A model generated the notes under the pieces. That model had not been told where the DNA came from, searched no databases, and worked only from the letters and a program-made list of their open reading frames with translations. The translations under genes and the position numbers were made by a program. DNA of 64,000 bases from Blastomyces gilchristii SLH14081 (taxonomy: Eukaryota; Ascomycota; Eurotiomycetes; Onygenales; Ajellomycetaceae), in the NCBI RefSeq assembly GCF_000003855.2, contig NW_003101649.1, positions 339,405-403,404 of the forward strand. Reading direction: 5' to 3'. Shown in pieces: positions 39,182 through 52,173 of this stretch (within the stretch, counting starts at the first letter, position 1; the number at the start of each line of letters is the position of its first letter).

Positions 39182-39492
39182 TTGAAAGTGTAATTATATG
39201 AATATCTTATATATCTAAGATGTCAGAACTCTTGAGTTCTTCACTAATATTCTCTTATTCTCTTGATGAGATCTTGTTACAGAGTTAGAGTGACTGATAA
39301 GTAGGCTTCTATCTACAGACTCAGTAGATACTTAACTAATTAAGACTCAGTGTCTGCTTAACTGATTGATTATTTCTCTATTTCTTACACATTATTACAT
39401 GTTCAGATATATTAATAAGTAATTGTTTCTAATAAGAAGAAAATAAACATGAATAATTATTTCTAATGAGAAGATGATGAATATTTTTCAAG

Positions 39493-39804
39493 TGTAAGAG
39501 ATCTACATTAAATAGATCCGTGTAATATTTATAGATCTTATATAACAAAGTGAAAAACATTAGAGAAGAAAAAAATAGAAAGTGCTGAACTCAGTAATCA
39601 GAGTGAATATTTATACATGTATATAATAAAGCTTCAAAGTGAAAGAATAGAGTTTCTGTATATATAATAAAGCTTCAGAGCAGAGGAATAGAAATTTTAT
39701 AAGTTTTTCAGCTAAGAATTAATAACTGAGAATCAGAGCTTTTAGTGAAATCTATGAAGTTTAATGAAATAGTTTATATAATTAAGCAGACGCAGCTTAT
39801 CATA
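39493..39804 (-). repeat. 5' LTR of A
   Basis: 312 bp, TGTAAGAGATCTACAT to GCAGCTTATCATA. It is about 40 bp longer than the LTRs of B because the TATAATAAAGCTTC stretch is duplicated (near 39620-39690). The self-priming pair is AATATTTTTCA (39480-39490) with TGAAAAACATT (39551-39561). Confidence 0.85.
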
Positions 39805-40186
39805 ATCAGATCTTAAAATAAAATTATAACTTAGAAAAAATAAGAAAGTAATCTTATTTAATTTCATTTAGTTTTATTCTTGATATAAAGTTACTATTTT
39901 TAGACATTTTAAGGTTTTTTTAAACTATTTTTAATTTTTTAAAAAGTAACACTTTTTGATAATACTTAAATAAGATTTAAAGTTATTTAAAGTGATAAAA
40001 AGAATTTGAATTGAGAAGTGAAAATTATAATCTTATTTAAAAAATGTAATAAGAGTAGACAGTAAGTCTTACTAAGATAGTATATAACTACTATTTAATC
40101 TTGAAACTGTGTAATAAGATTAATTAAATTAATAATGAGATTATCAAATATTCTGATTCTGATCTTAGACATAGTGACACAGTCAG
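39805..40186 (-). repeat. LTR-like repeat, left copy
   Basis: About 380 bp, the reverse complement (with transitions) of 60918-61299. It shares long runs such as AAAGTAACACTTTTTGATAA. Its outer edge coincides with the end of the A LTR, so the match may once have been longer. The SINE sits at its inner edge. See the right copy for why an LTR is suspected. Confidence 0.7.
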
Positions 40187-40553
40187 CCCCGGTGGCTGAA
40201 TGGTTAATGCGGCCACCCGGTAGCGCCTTGGCGTGGGAAATCAAGGTGTGTGGGTTCAAAACCCGCAAGGGATACATTAAATCCGGAACTCAAGCACCTC
40301 AGGTTCTTAATAAATACAGAGGTGTACAAATCACTTCAATAAATCGCTCTATGTTCCTGGGCTGGGAAGTTATTATCGCATGTATCTAATTGTCACTTCT
40401 TTGTATTTCCTATGTTCTTGTTATCTTGGCGTGGTCTCAATACCTGTATTTCCTTCTGTATAACCAACACTTGACCTGTATTTAACATCACGCAAGGACT
40501 CATCATAAGCTCCGCTTGCATATGAGTATAATGAAAGAATAATAATAATAATA
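40187..40553 (+). mobile_element. tRNA-derived SINE with LINE-like tail
   Basis: A 367-bp element flanked by a perfect 16-bp duplication ATAGTGACACAGTCAG (40171-40186 and 40554-40569). The head is tRNA-like: A box TGGCTGAATGG (40193-40203), B box GGTTCAAAACC (40253-40263). A sound 5-bp T stem is present, and the A-B spacing is long enough for a class II (Leu/Ser type) tRNA. The acceptor halves pair poorly, so it is not a working tRNA. The body is unique and the 3' end is TGAAAGAATAATAATAAT. This resembles the TGAAGAATAATAAT end of the LINEs here. It is GC-richer than its surroundings and free of RIP, so it is a young insertion. Confidence 0.85.
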
Positions 40554-40569
40554 ATAGTGACACAGTCAG

Positions 40570-42599
40570 TCTAATTATACACTGTTAAAGTTAAATACTA
40601 CTTATTCATAAGATCTTGACAAGAGATGTAAGTACAGTCACTTAATTCACTGAACATCTGATCATTTTCATCTGTACTTTGTAAAAAGCAGCTGTATTAT
40701 TAGTACAGACCCTCTATTCATCAAACAGTTATGATATTAAGACTGTACTTTATCTCAGTAAACTCAGTCACTTCACTCTGAGCTAACTCAATCTGAACTA
40801 CTGCTACTTTCTGTCAAGTCCTGCTAACATCTGAGTTAATCAACTGTCACAGAACTTACACTAAATCTAAATGAAATATTCTCAGCAAACTCTTCATAAA
40901 GTGTCTGAGAAAAAACAGTTTCTATTTATTAGTAACACAGAAATGATTTACTTTAATCATAATATTTAAGATAGAATCACTGTATAATATCACTTATAGA
41001 TTATTTCTCTACTATCTTAAAGAATTAATTTTTCAATTTTCTGTTAATTGATATAATTTTTATCTGAAAATATATATATTCTGAGTATAAAGTGTTATAT
41101 TGAAAACTGCTACTATGATTTTAAATATAAGAATAATTTATTAATTTTTCAATCATGATTATATCTAGTTATTCAACATCTTGATCTTTTCATTAAAACA
41201 TCTATTCAGTTATCAGAGACTATAGTTAAAGTACTGAGTATATTTTTCAGTCACTTCTGATAACTTCTGATAACTTCTGATTTCTTGATAATCTTATACA
41301 GTATATTAACTTGTAATAACTTCTGATAACTTCTGAAATCTTCTGATAACTTCTGAATCAATTATATAATACTTCTTTTTAACAGCTGAGTCAGACAATA
41401 TTTCATCAACTACATCAAATATAATCAAGAGAGATTAAAGAAAATGTGTAAGTCAGTTACAATAATAGCTTCAAAAGTCATTATTAAAGTAAATACTTTC
41501 AATGAATATTAAAGATATATCATAACTTATTATAAGCTATGCTGAATCAGATAGTATTAATAAGCAATAGAATATTATTCAGTATTATCTTCAATAAATA
41601 CTTCAAGATCTGTGTTCAGATTCTGAGTGTACTCTTCAGTTATGTATAGAATAAGTCTGTATACTTCAGTACATAATATATGAATATAGTAACACTTTAT
41701 TCATTATCAGAACTGACTATGAAAAGAGTCTTATTCTTCAATTCTATACAATTCTGACAGAAAAGATAATCATTCAACTGATTTCTTTAAACAAGCTTGA
41801 TAATCAGTAAATAAGAGATATAGTATAGTTTCTCAGTATCAATTCTTATCTGATCAGTGCTGATAATCTTCAGAGATAAGAAGACTTACTTAAATATATT
41901 CAACAGAGTGAGTATACATATATACTGCTCAGTTCAGAGTAAGCTCTTTATAAATGATTTCAGCATGTTCTTCAAGACTCTACTTTATAAGAAAAGATTA
42001 AGCTTATAACTATCAATGAGTATCATCTTATCATATAGTGAAGTTAATTTCATAGTCAGTTTATCAGACTGAGATATCTGAGATTACTTCTTTATAAGAA
42101 TATTATCTGATTTGACTGTTCTACAATTCTCAGCAGTAAAGCTGAGAATATCATTCTTCAAGAAACTGAATTTCATTCTATTGATATAAATTCATGACAG
42201 ACTTAGATTATTCAAACTTCTATTAACTATTCTGATATCTTTATCAGTGTATATCTGATTTCATACAGTAAACTTGTATTCTATAATATATTATATTTTT
42301 TATTGAATAAGACTATTGATATGAATGAAAAGATCATATCTTAATATATTTTAAAGATTATTATCTTTATTAACAGTCATGTCAAGATTCAATAAGCAGT
42401 ATAATATTTTCAATTAATACTTCTTTAGATCTGTCAGAATAATAGATAGAATATTAATAATACTGATATCTCTTTCATTAATGATATTATTCAGTATTTC
42501 ATATTTTAAGTGTCTGAAGTGAATCAGAATATTCACTTTGAGAAGTTTATAAAATTAACATTGAAAATATAAATCATGATAATAACAATGTCACTGAGT
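40570..42599. other. AT-rich intergenic DNA, no gene seen
   Basis: RIP-like, nearly CpG-free sequence with no recognisable coding remnant. It contains runs of the motif AACTTCTGA (41255-41290 and 41310-41365). Confidence 0.6.
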
Positions 42600-44050
42600 A
42601 TAAGTATAAATATTTCAGATGTCAAGTATACTGTTGTATGAAGATTTTCTATTAAGAGAGATAATATTATAGATATTTAACAATGATGTGAGTAAGAGAG
42701 TTATGAATCAGATTGAAAAAGCTATATCTTAATTCTTCTTCTCTACTGATCATTTGACTCTGAAGATTATAAAAAGAAAGCTGTTCAATCTTCTTAACTA
42801 TCAGTAAAATAAAGATCTTAGCAAAGAACTCAATATCAGATCAGTCAGCTATCACACTTCATGAACTTAAAGAATATATCTGATGCTGAAAGTATTGCAT
42901 CAAATATGATAAGTCAGAGTCAAAGTCAATGTAGAATAATCACTGTGAAGACATGAATAGAGAATGAAATACAAAGATAAGTCAATCTCTTTACTAACTG
43001 AAAGAGAATTATCAATGATTCATATTACTGAAAAGCTCTTCTGATCTATCTTGAGAAGAATTGACTCTCATTTAATATGAATAGAATGAATACTTCTGTG
43101 AAGAAATACTGCAGTAGATGCAATTCAAGCTGTATATCTATATTTAAACAATCACTCACTACAAACATTATCAAGACATCTCAAGATAATAGTCACAGTG
43201 TCATTCTGCTGTCAGAACTTAAGAACTGATGTATTAAATATGTGAAGAAACAGTATCATTATAATCAAGACTTTTCAGTATCAGCTTCATAATTTATATC
43301 TACTCAATGTCAGTGGCAGATAGCTGCTCTTTTTCATCAGAAGATATCTATCTTTGAATTCAATTGAAATGAATTATATGATGCTATTAATCTTCTTCAG
43401 ACTTGAAGCTATTAAGATAAATTTGAAGATCAGTTTCACAGCTTTCTGTCAAGTCAAATTGCAGCTGTAAATAAAGTGTATGAAGCTATTCTCATAGAAA
43501 GACATTAATATCAGATAATCAGAAACAGGGAGAGAGCAGTAGAGATAGCAGTATCTACTGAAATATCAAGTAGTAATTCAATCAGTGAAATGATAGCAGC
43601 TCAGCAGCTCACAGCTGCATGATATATGAAAGACAATAATCTGGCTCAGATAACTACTCAATATATAGTAAAAAGAGTATAGTAACTTAATAAGATCTTC
43701 ACTGAGATCTCTACAGCTCTTTCAGCTGCTGTTACTGCTACTGAAGTCTCTACTACTCTAGTTATATCTATTATCAGTGTTTTCACTACTGTGCAGTTCA
43801 CTTCTTCTTCAAGTCTCTGAGTTCATTCTTCTTCAAGTTTATGAGTTCATGTCTCTATAACTGCTCAAGTTAACACTTCATTCAAGCAGTGAAGTAATAA
43901 TAATAGTATTGATATTCAAATCCCTCACAAATAAACATTATTTGATGAATGAAATACAAACACAGATATTGTATTCATAAAGATATCTCATTTTAATCAT
44001 GTTTAAACTTCTTCTTACAGAGAAAGAGACAACTTCTCTATAGAAAATAA
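42600..44050 (+). pseudogene. decayed reading frame, unidentified
   Basis: One plus-strand frame reads protein-like over several hundred bases if stops are taken as former Trp, Gln or Arg codons. Pieces include SFLSSQIAAVNKVYEAILI near 43440, EMIAAQQLTAA near 43590, YMKDNNLAQ near 43630, and a Ser/Thr/Val-rich tract to about 43870. No domain was recognised. AACTTCTGA motifs lie on both sides (41.25-41.36 and 44.09-44.14 kb). It could be a dead transposon ORF or host gene. Confidence 0.35.
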
Positions 44051-47000
44051 TACTATTAAGTAGTTAGATATCTTCTGTAATAAATCTTCTGTAAACTTCT
44101 TATAATTTCTAATAACTTCTACTAACTTCTGAATAAATCATGAATTGTAGAGTTATAGAAGTGAATAGAAATATACTTATCTAGATATTATTAACTTACT
44201 TATGTGTTATTTACTTATATTGTAAGTATAAATATGAGCTTCTTACTTTATTTTCTTCATCTTTCTTTCAATCAGTAATAATCTACTTACTTATCATTGT
44301 GAACATCCCTCTGTCACACTATCTGTCACTGTCTCTGCTGCTGCTTCTACTTCTTGACTCACTCATCTGTTCTTCAATACAATGAAAGTAAGTTAAATCT
44401 TAATCATAGATAATATATAAATCAATCTCTAACTAAACAGTTTAGTCAAACAATAATATCTACTTATGAGCTTGAGTTCATTATTCTTAAAGCTCATTAT
44501 AACACTTACTATACAATAAAGCCTGAGAAGATCTGTGCATGCTGTCTCTGTATAACTGAATTTAAGCTGTTGTGTAAATATATTATTTCTGATGTTAGAA
44601 AGACATGTAATAATTGTCATTTTCATGATTTAATATACTGTGCTGTATGTTCACTATATTTCTAGAGAAAGCTTAGATATTAACAGATATTATTATAGAT
44701 TCTCAGAGAGTCTTATATTATTATGAAATATTTTATTAGAAGATCACAGAAGATGATGTGTTGTAAGTAAGGAGATGATTATGATTATTATCATATTATG
44801 AAGAAGTTGTGAAGCATGCTGATGATAAACAACTGATTGATCAGATTCTATCATGATTATACACTGAAATCATTTGTTAAAGAAGATCTTCAGATTATTA
44901 TCAGTATAGATCACAATGTTAACTTGTATAATATAAGCTGTTTTTTCAATAAGAAGTTGTCAATGAGTTTTTCTTTATACCTGATGAATTCTGTTAACTG
45001 TAAGATTGATAGAGGAATTATTAAGAAGTAGCTTTGTATTCTGTTACTATTGCTGTTTTTACTTTTACTTTTACTTTTATTTTTATTTTTATTTTTATTT
45101 TTTTTTCTCATAATATCTTCTTTCTTTTCCTTTTTCTTTTTTTCTTTATTTTAAATGATTAATAAGATACTATTCTTTCAATCTTGCTGTGTGATTATCA
45201 AAGATTTTCTTTTAAGCTTAATAAGCTATAAACTGCATTAATAATCAAATTTGCTGTTATACATCTGATTGAATGTTACAAAGCAGTTGAAGAGTTAAAA
45301 TTCAATCTTACTCACACAACTGATAAAGTTCTCAATGACTATAACTTAAAGATTTCTGAGTCTATAATGATTATAAAAGCTCAGCTTCTTTCTAATCTGA
45401 AACTATCTTTTAAAGATAATCAATGTGTGAACTCAGATACTGCAGAACAATGAGATTGTTTTCTCACTTAAATCTTGATATCTTAAAGATATGAACTTCA
45501 CTTCAAAAAGCAAATATAGCTTATATAAGTGACTCAACAACTGTCAAAGATTTTCTTCTAAGCTTAATGAGCTTTAAATAGCATCTTGCTCTAGCAGTTC
45601 ACATGCTCAAGACTGCAGTCTGAAAGCAGTTCAAGTGTAACTGCATTGAATGAGAAAAGAAGTATAGCATTCATGAATGATATGAGATCAATTAAAAAAG
45701 CATTATTAAATTTCACAATTGTCATACTCTCTGTCTCTGACAGTAAAATAAGTAATAAGAAGTGACACCTGAGTTGAGATAATAACCATAGCTCACAAAT
45801 GAATGAAGATATCAGCTATTCAAGTCATCATGATCTTCAAAGGTCTGTGAACTTCTGAGTCAATGAAATCTCATATAAATATCAGTGAACTTCTTCAAAG
45901 TTCTGTGAACTTCTGAATCAATGAGATTGAGGAAAACAGCACATAGCTTGAAGAGTATGTAAAGCTTCTCATTGCTAGTGAAGAATGAGAATGAGGAAAT
46001 GCTGATCATTGCACAGTCACAAGGTGATGAGATCTTTGAGAGAAATGATACTGTAAGACAATGAGATCTTCAAGAGAAATGATGTTGTAAAACAATAAGA
46101 TCTTCAAGAGAAATGATACTGCAAGATAATAAGATCTTTGATCTTTTTTTAACTTCACTAATCTTTTATAAACATCTGTGAATTTCTTTGAAGTTATATG
46201 AACTTCTGAGCCTATTAAATTAGTTAATAAGTGAGAAGATAAATTCACTATATTAAAGAAGAAATGAATAATACTATACTGATATTTTTTGAATCTTTTT
46301 TTTCTTTCTTTTTCTTCTTCTCTTCTTCTCTTCTTCTTTTCTTCTTCTTCATAATTTAAAAAAATCAATATGATATTTTCTCTCTCTGCAACATTGATAC
46401 AGATGCACTCATTCTGCTTTCTTATCAGTAAAAAGAATATACTTACTGCTGCTGCAGCTATTCTGTGTGAATAACTCTACTCTGACAGAGTTTATCACTC
46501 ACTGTATATATCTATTCAGTATAAAAAGTATAATGAGAATGAAATGAAATACTAACTCTGATAATTAATTCTTCTCTCTGCATTTATGCCTGTGCTCACT
46601 CTTGCTTCTCTGCTCTCATTCTCACTCTTACTCTCATCTGTGAGAATGAGAGTGAGAAAGTATCTGAGACTTCTTCTTCTTCTTTAAAGAACAGAGATAA
46701 TGAGCTGAACTTATTCAGATAGATATAAGAAACTCTCTCTAAATAAGTGCAATATGATAAGAGAATAAGAAACTAATATTATTATATAGTAGTTCTTACT
46801 CTCACTTTTCTCTCTCTTTCTCAGGCTTCTTCTCTTCTCTGTTCTTGACAGAGAAAGAAGTTCTGTCAGAATTAACTAAGTAAGTAATATGAATATGAAT
46901 GAGATATATGTGATAGAGAAAGAATCAATCACTGACATGTCACATTAGCTTTTTCTCTCTCTTCTCAGAGTCATTATAATTCTCTCTGCTCTTCTCACTC

Positions 47001-47100
47001 TTTCTACTCTCTACACTGATGAGCTTATCTCTCTCATTCTCTCAGTCATTCTCTGTGTTGAGCACTCTCTTCTCTTCACTGTCACTATCACTGCTAACAA
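44051..47100. other. AT-rich decayed DNA with low-complexity tracts
   Basis: No supported gene. It holds a (TTTTACTTTT)n-like tract at 45053-45105, a pyrimidine-rich tract at 46295-46350, AACTTCTGA-type motifs near 45850, 45910 and 46200, a 34-bp minisatellite (46028-46140) and CT/GA-rich sequence at 46560-47130. A 64-codon plus-strand frame at 44837-45031 has no recognisable features. Confidence 0.55.
46028..46140. repeat. 34-bp minisatellite, about 3.3 units
   Basis: Units start at 46028, 46062, 46096 and 46130, each with (G/A)AGATCTT(T/C)(G/A)AGAGAAATGAT. Differences between units are mostly transitions. Confidence 0.85.
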
Positions 47101-47137
47101 TGTCATATAATATCTCTCTCTCTCTCAACACTCTGTC

Positions 47138-47174
47138 TGTCAGCTGTGTCTGTTAAGAGCAGACACAGCTGACA
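47138..47174. repeat. perfect 15-bp inverted repeat with 7-nt loop
   Basis: TGTCAGCTGTGTCTG (47138-47152) and CAGACACAGCTGACA (47160-47174) are exact inverted arms. They lie in a CT-rich to GA-rich switch. No poly-T terminator or gene end lies nearby. Confidence 0.85.
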
Positions 47175-50100
47175 AGTCAGTTAAGACAGAATTGAAATTG
47201 AATAATGAGTAAGAGCTCATCATTCTATTAGTCTCAGAAATCAGAGAAATGATGATCAGTCTCTTATAAGAAGTTTCAGTACTTCTCTTCACAGAAGTAG
47301 AGAATGTGAGACTATATTAATCAGATAATAAAGATAGAGCTGAGTAAGCAACTGCTGAGAAAGAATAGATATACTGTCTATTAAGAGAATAATGAGAAAT
47401 GTTGAGTATACTCTGAGAAGAGAAGAGCTCAGATAGTTAAGTCTGAAGATTCTTATTCTCACTGCTGAGTTATTATATGTAAGAGTGAGTATAGCATTTT
47501 CAAATACAAGCTCAAGAATCTCAGTATATTCTCACTGACACAGTCATATCAGTTACTGTTAAAGACATTATCTTCTCCTTCACTGAGAAGCAGTACTCTG
47601 ATAATTTAGATTCTTATTTTATTTATACTGCTCTGCTTTATGAAAAAGATTTTAAGTAGAACTCTAATAAATAAGTAATCTATATAGATAAATATATTGA
47701 AGATTCTATACAGATATTCTTTATAAGTATCAGTTATAAATGTAAATTAGTTAATATTGAAAAATGATATCTTAAAAATAAAATTTGTCAGATGTTAGTC
47801 ATATTTATTTTAAATCTTGATATTTAATTGACTTATAAGTTAACAGAATAATACAGAAGTTCTATTATTAATATATTTATCAGTGAAAATGTAACATTGT
47901 ATATTAAATAAAGATGAAGTAAGTAAATCTTCAGTATATTCATTAATTTTAGTTATTCTTCTTCAGAATTATTTTCAAAGTATCAGATAGATTATTTACA
48001 GTAGATAAAGATAGTGTATTTTTAATAAAAATAGAATCTTACTCTATATTATCACTGAATTTCTCAGAATAAGACTTAACTTCAGCATTAATAATTATAT
48101 TATTTAAATTCAAGTTCATTGCAATTAACTGCTACTGAATTCATATTTAATTAAAATACTTAATCTTCTTCTTCAGATCTTTCACTTCAATTAAAAGTAT
48201 ATTCAAGAAGTCAAATATATATTTCTTTAATAGTAAAAGTAAATCTTAAGATGAGATATAATCATTCTTTAACAGACTTCTAGTAGTAGAGAATATCTTG
48301 AGCTTAGTAATAGCATTTATATATTTCTCAGTAAGTGAATACTTAAAGATAGACTTTAAAATCTATTATAGCTGATGAACTCATGTATTTAACAGACAGA
48401 CTTAATCAAATATAAGATAGATATTCTTTATTGAATTTTTATAGTATTTCATCTTTAGCTTACAGCTATTATTAAGATGTTTCATATCTAGATCAATTAC
48501 TTTAAAGAAGCTGAGTTTTTCAGATCAGTTGATAAGATCTACAGTTATAATTACTTAATATAGAGAAGAAGTTTTAACAGATTAAAGTATTTAAAAATAA
48601 TAAAGTATCTCAGTGACATAATTATATTAATCAGTATTAAGAAAGAAGATAATCAGAGATGAAATGAAGTACTTAAGAAGTTCAATATTATCATACTTAA
48701 CAGTATAGTATATTTGAATGAATAATTCACATTCTCAGAGAAGATGATATATGATACAGAATTCAATATCTTAAGTGAGCTAAGAGATTTAAGAGTTGAT
48801 TTCATTTCAGATATTAAGAGTAAATGTTTTGATATATATATCTTTAATAAACTGAAGATACTGTGAAGAACTAAGCTATTATATAATAGAATTAATATCT
48901 TCTGAGTGCTCAAGATTGCTAACTGAATAATCTTAATATTATATAATAGTATAAAATAGAGTAAGACTTTGAGATATGAAGCTCTGAGAAATCACTGACT
49001 TAAGAAGATAATATTTTGAATTAATAATAGTCATAGAATTTCAGTTTTAATAAGTAAGATCAGACTGAATATAGTGATGAGTCTTCTCAGAGACTTCAGC
49101 TTCAAAATAAGTATAGATAATAATAAAGAGTAGATTTATTTAAATATGAAATTATTCAGAAATAGAATAAACTCAGTTATACTGTTCAAAGATATCTGTA
49201 GATTTTAACTACTTTATCTTGACTGACTGAATAAGTTTTATAATTAAAGTATCTTCATACACTGAAAAGAGATGAGTTAAAAATACTGTATAATCTCTTA
49301 ATAAATTAAGAAAATTATTAAATATCTTCTTATAAACTCTCATAGTTCTTACAATAGTACTCTCATTTTCAAAAATAGTACTCAACTGCTGAAAATACAT
49401 TCTATACACAGAAAGTGTATTAATAACAGACATTTAAGATAATAAATTATTTACAGTACTGAAAATACTTTTAATCTTATTATTATAAATCTTTTGAACA
49501 GTATCTAAAATAAGATATGATATTATTTACTTCTGAAGTGTATTATTATTATCTATTATATCAGATGCATCAATGATTTCTTACAGTATTAATAGTCTTA
49601 TGAAATTATATATAATCTGAGTTAGATCAGTTTCTGAAATATTGAAGAAAATAATCACAGTAGTAGTAGTTATAGTAGTTATGAAATCATTGTATCTAAT
49701 TATCTCATCTTATACAGTCTTCTTAAAGTTCATATTATCATAGACTATAATGACTTAAGAATCTTTAATAAGCTGCTGAAGTTTAATCTAATAGTAAGAA
49801 TTAGTCAAGTGATTGACTCAGAAGTTAATAAAAGTTTAAAGAATATATCAGAAAATAACAGATATTATCAGAGATTACTAGAAGTTTAAGATATTAGATA
49901 GAAATATTAATAAGTTAAGAATATTAAGTTATATCTTCTCTTATTTAACAATTTTTATTATTAATCTATTTTCTATTATATAGCTGTGACAGAGTTCAAA
50001 GTCAGAAATAATTTCTATTACTTATTATTTTACTTCTGAGCTATAAAAATATACAGAGAGAATAGAGCTGAAGAAGTTTGAGTTTTTTAAGAAATAAGAG

Positions 50101-51190
50101 TAATATATAATACTTATAATAATAAATAGCTATTTAATAGCTGTTATTTTATCTGAGTCTCATTCATAGCTCTTTTAATTAATATATTTATTTTTTAGAA
50201 CAGAAGTAAGTAGATTAAATCAGATTAGTATATTAGTCTGAATAATCTTAAAAACAGTCTGAAAGTTAATGATATTCAGATCAGAATTTTGATTGAATTT
50301 TATAAAGAAAAGAGTATTAATAAGATATTTCAGCTTCTATTTAAATAAAATAGTATAATATTAATTATCATTGAATATTTCTGTCTTGAAAAGTACTGAA
50401 TATAGTATATTTTACTACTTTATAGAAGTACTGTATTATTAATAAGTTAAGATATTAGAACTCTGAATTTAAGTCTCTATAAAAATCTTTATTTTTCAAC
50501 TATTTTACTGTAATATTCTAATAATATAAGATAATTTCAACTGTCTTTTCTGCTAGTTATAAGATATTATAGACAGATACTGTGAATCACAGTGATTTGA
50601 TTATAAATAAGCTTATAAGATATTGATATTAGTATCAGTGATCTCAAATTCTGAAGAAGTATTAATAGATTCAAGCTCTGTTAAGTCACTATCTAATATA
50701 TTATATTCATCATCTATATTATTAAAAGACTGTAGTGATTGTAGAGAGAATTCATCTTTAAGTAATAAAAAATATTAACTGAAGTATATCTGATATTAAG
50801 TATCTTAAGATTCAAAAGACATGCTGTCTTTTATCAATGATTGTAATATGATAAGAAGAGATAGTAAGTTGTAAAATAGTAGAGATAATAGCAGAATAAC
50901 TGAGAATTTAAAAAATATTAGTTTAATAATAATTAGATAGATATTTAGAGTAGATGTATAATTCTGAAGTTAATTAAATATTTTATATAAGTGAAGTTGA
51001 TTTTTTATATATAATGAAACTATTTCTTCTCAGACTCTCTATGAGATATTAGATTATAAGCATGTGTGAAGTCTCTTATTGATTCAGAAGTTAGCAGGAC
51101 TTGACAGAAGTCTAAAGAAGTTTAATTAGTCACACTAATCTGAAAATATTGAGAAGAGAGGCTGAGTATGCTGAGATAAGCTGTACTTTT
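47175..51190. other. AT-rich decayed DNA, no intact gene
   Basis: Very AT-rich sequence. Minus-strand frames at 48653-48913 and 49209-49433 are the longest open pieces, and the latter extends upstream to about 49500 across a TGA that could have been Trp. They look like eroded helical protein (IVRTMRVYKKIFNNFLNLL), but no family is recognised and composition alone could produce them. Confidence 0.4.
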
Positions 51191-52173
51191 TAAAAAAAGT
51201 GAAGATCTGTACAAAAAGAATGAGTACACACATACACATCAAACAGGCCCTCATATCACATATGAAAAAGGATCGCGCGCGCACTCCCATTCTCATTCAT
51301 CAAGATTTGTGTCCATTCATACTAGATAGTGCTATAGTGAATTATTTGACCGCGCTGGTATTCTCACTACAATATCATGCTGCCTTTTATCTTTATTCAC
51401 TTATACAAAGCTGCTATTTCATTCTCTTCATGCTTCTGATACTGTATGAGAAGATTGCCAATGTCTCACTAAGCTCTATAGTGAATCTCTGAATCTTGAC
51501 TCAAAGAATCAATATAGGTCTGAAGTTCATCTGCTGTATGAAGGCCTCCTGTGTATAGAGCGGCCCCGGGTATAGAGACCTCTGAGCATAGACACCCCTG
51601 AATATACATTCCCCTGAAGACTGGCCGGAGGATAGAGACTGTTTCAGGTTGAGAGCTCTTCACTGATATGGGTCATTATTTCATACAATCTCCAATGAGG
51701 AGATCTTGATTCTTAATACAACTCAGTATCATTAATGTGTGCTCCTTGTAACACTAGTATAAAATACCAATTTGACACATATCAATAGACTACCGTAGCA
51801 ATAGATGTGGGTTCTTGATGCAGTCAGGTCACCCCACTCCAAAGAACTTATTTGTTGAATACCTTTCCCACTAGGTAGCCTTTTACCGTGTATGTATGAT
51901 GTATGTACTGTACAATCTTACCAGGGGTGACGAAAATTAATTTGTATCCATGGGCAATGCGTCGGTCCCCTGGTATTCTGCCAAAACTCTTCTCTAATGT
52001 ACTGTATAGATGTTAAGTTTGAAACAGTAAAAACACAGAAAAGAGCTGATTCATCTAGATGGGTTTTCCAACATACCACCTCCTACGGATGAGTATGAAG
52101 GGATAAATATATGGGAACATGGGGGAGCCGGGTCCAAAGGCAAACAAACAGAAAAACAACGCTCTTACGATCT
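51191..52173. other. transition into the gene island
   Basis: Base composition rises stepwise. CpG clusters reappear (GCGCGCGC near 51270, CGGCCCCGGG near 51560). A 64-codon minus-strand frame at 51469-51663 and a 97-codon plus frame at 51199-51492 are open, but neither has a recognisable domain. 51550-51630 contains an imperfect TATAGAGAC-type repeat. The PRE3 3' UTR is expected in the last few hundred bases. Confidence 0.5.

Larger units (their letters stand above)
36699..39804 (-). mobile_element. Gypsy element A, fragment 3 with 5' LTR
   Basis: Continues fragment 2 after the ATTGT of C: RT (YLDD changed to YLDN near 36770), protease, gag (about 38270-38510) and 5' LTR (39493-39804). It is RIP-mutated. 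An exact 34-bp tandem duplication sits at 39114-39181. Confidence 0.85.

Noticed and set aside
40187..40280. Functional tRNA gene
   Set aside because: A and B boxes are good, but the acceptor halves pair poorly, and the segment continues into a 367-bp element with a tail and a target duplication.
45053..45111. Lysine/asparagine-rich protein on the minus strand
   Set aside because: It comes from a low-complexity (TTTTACTTTT)n tract.
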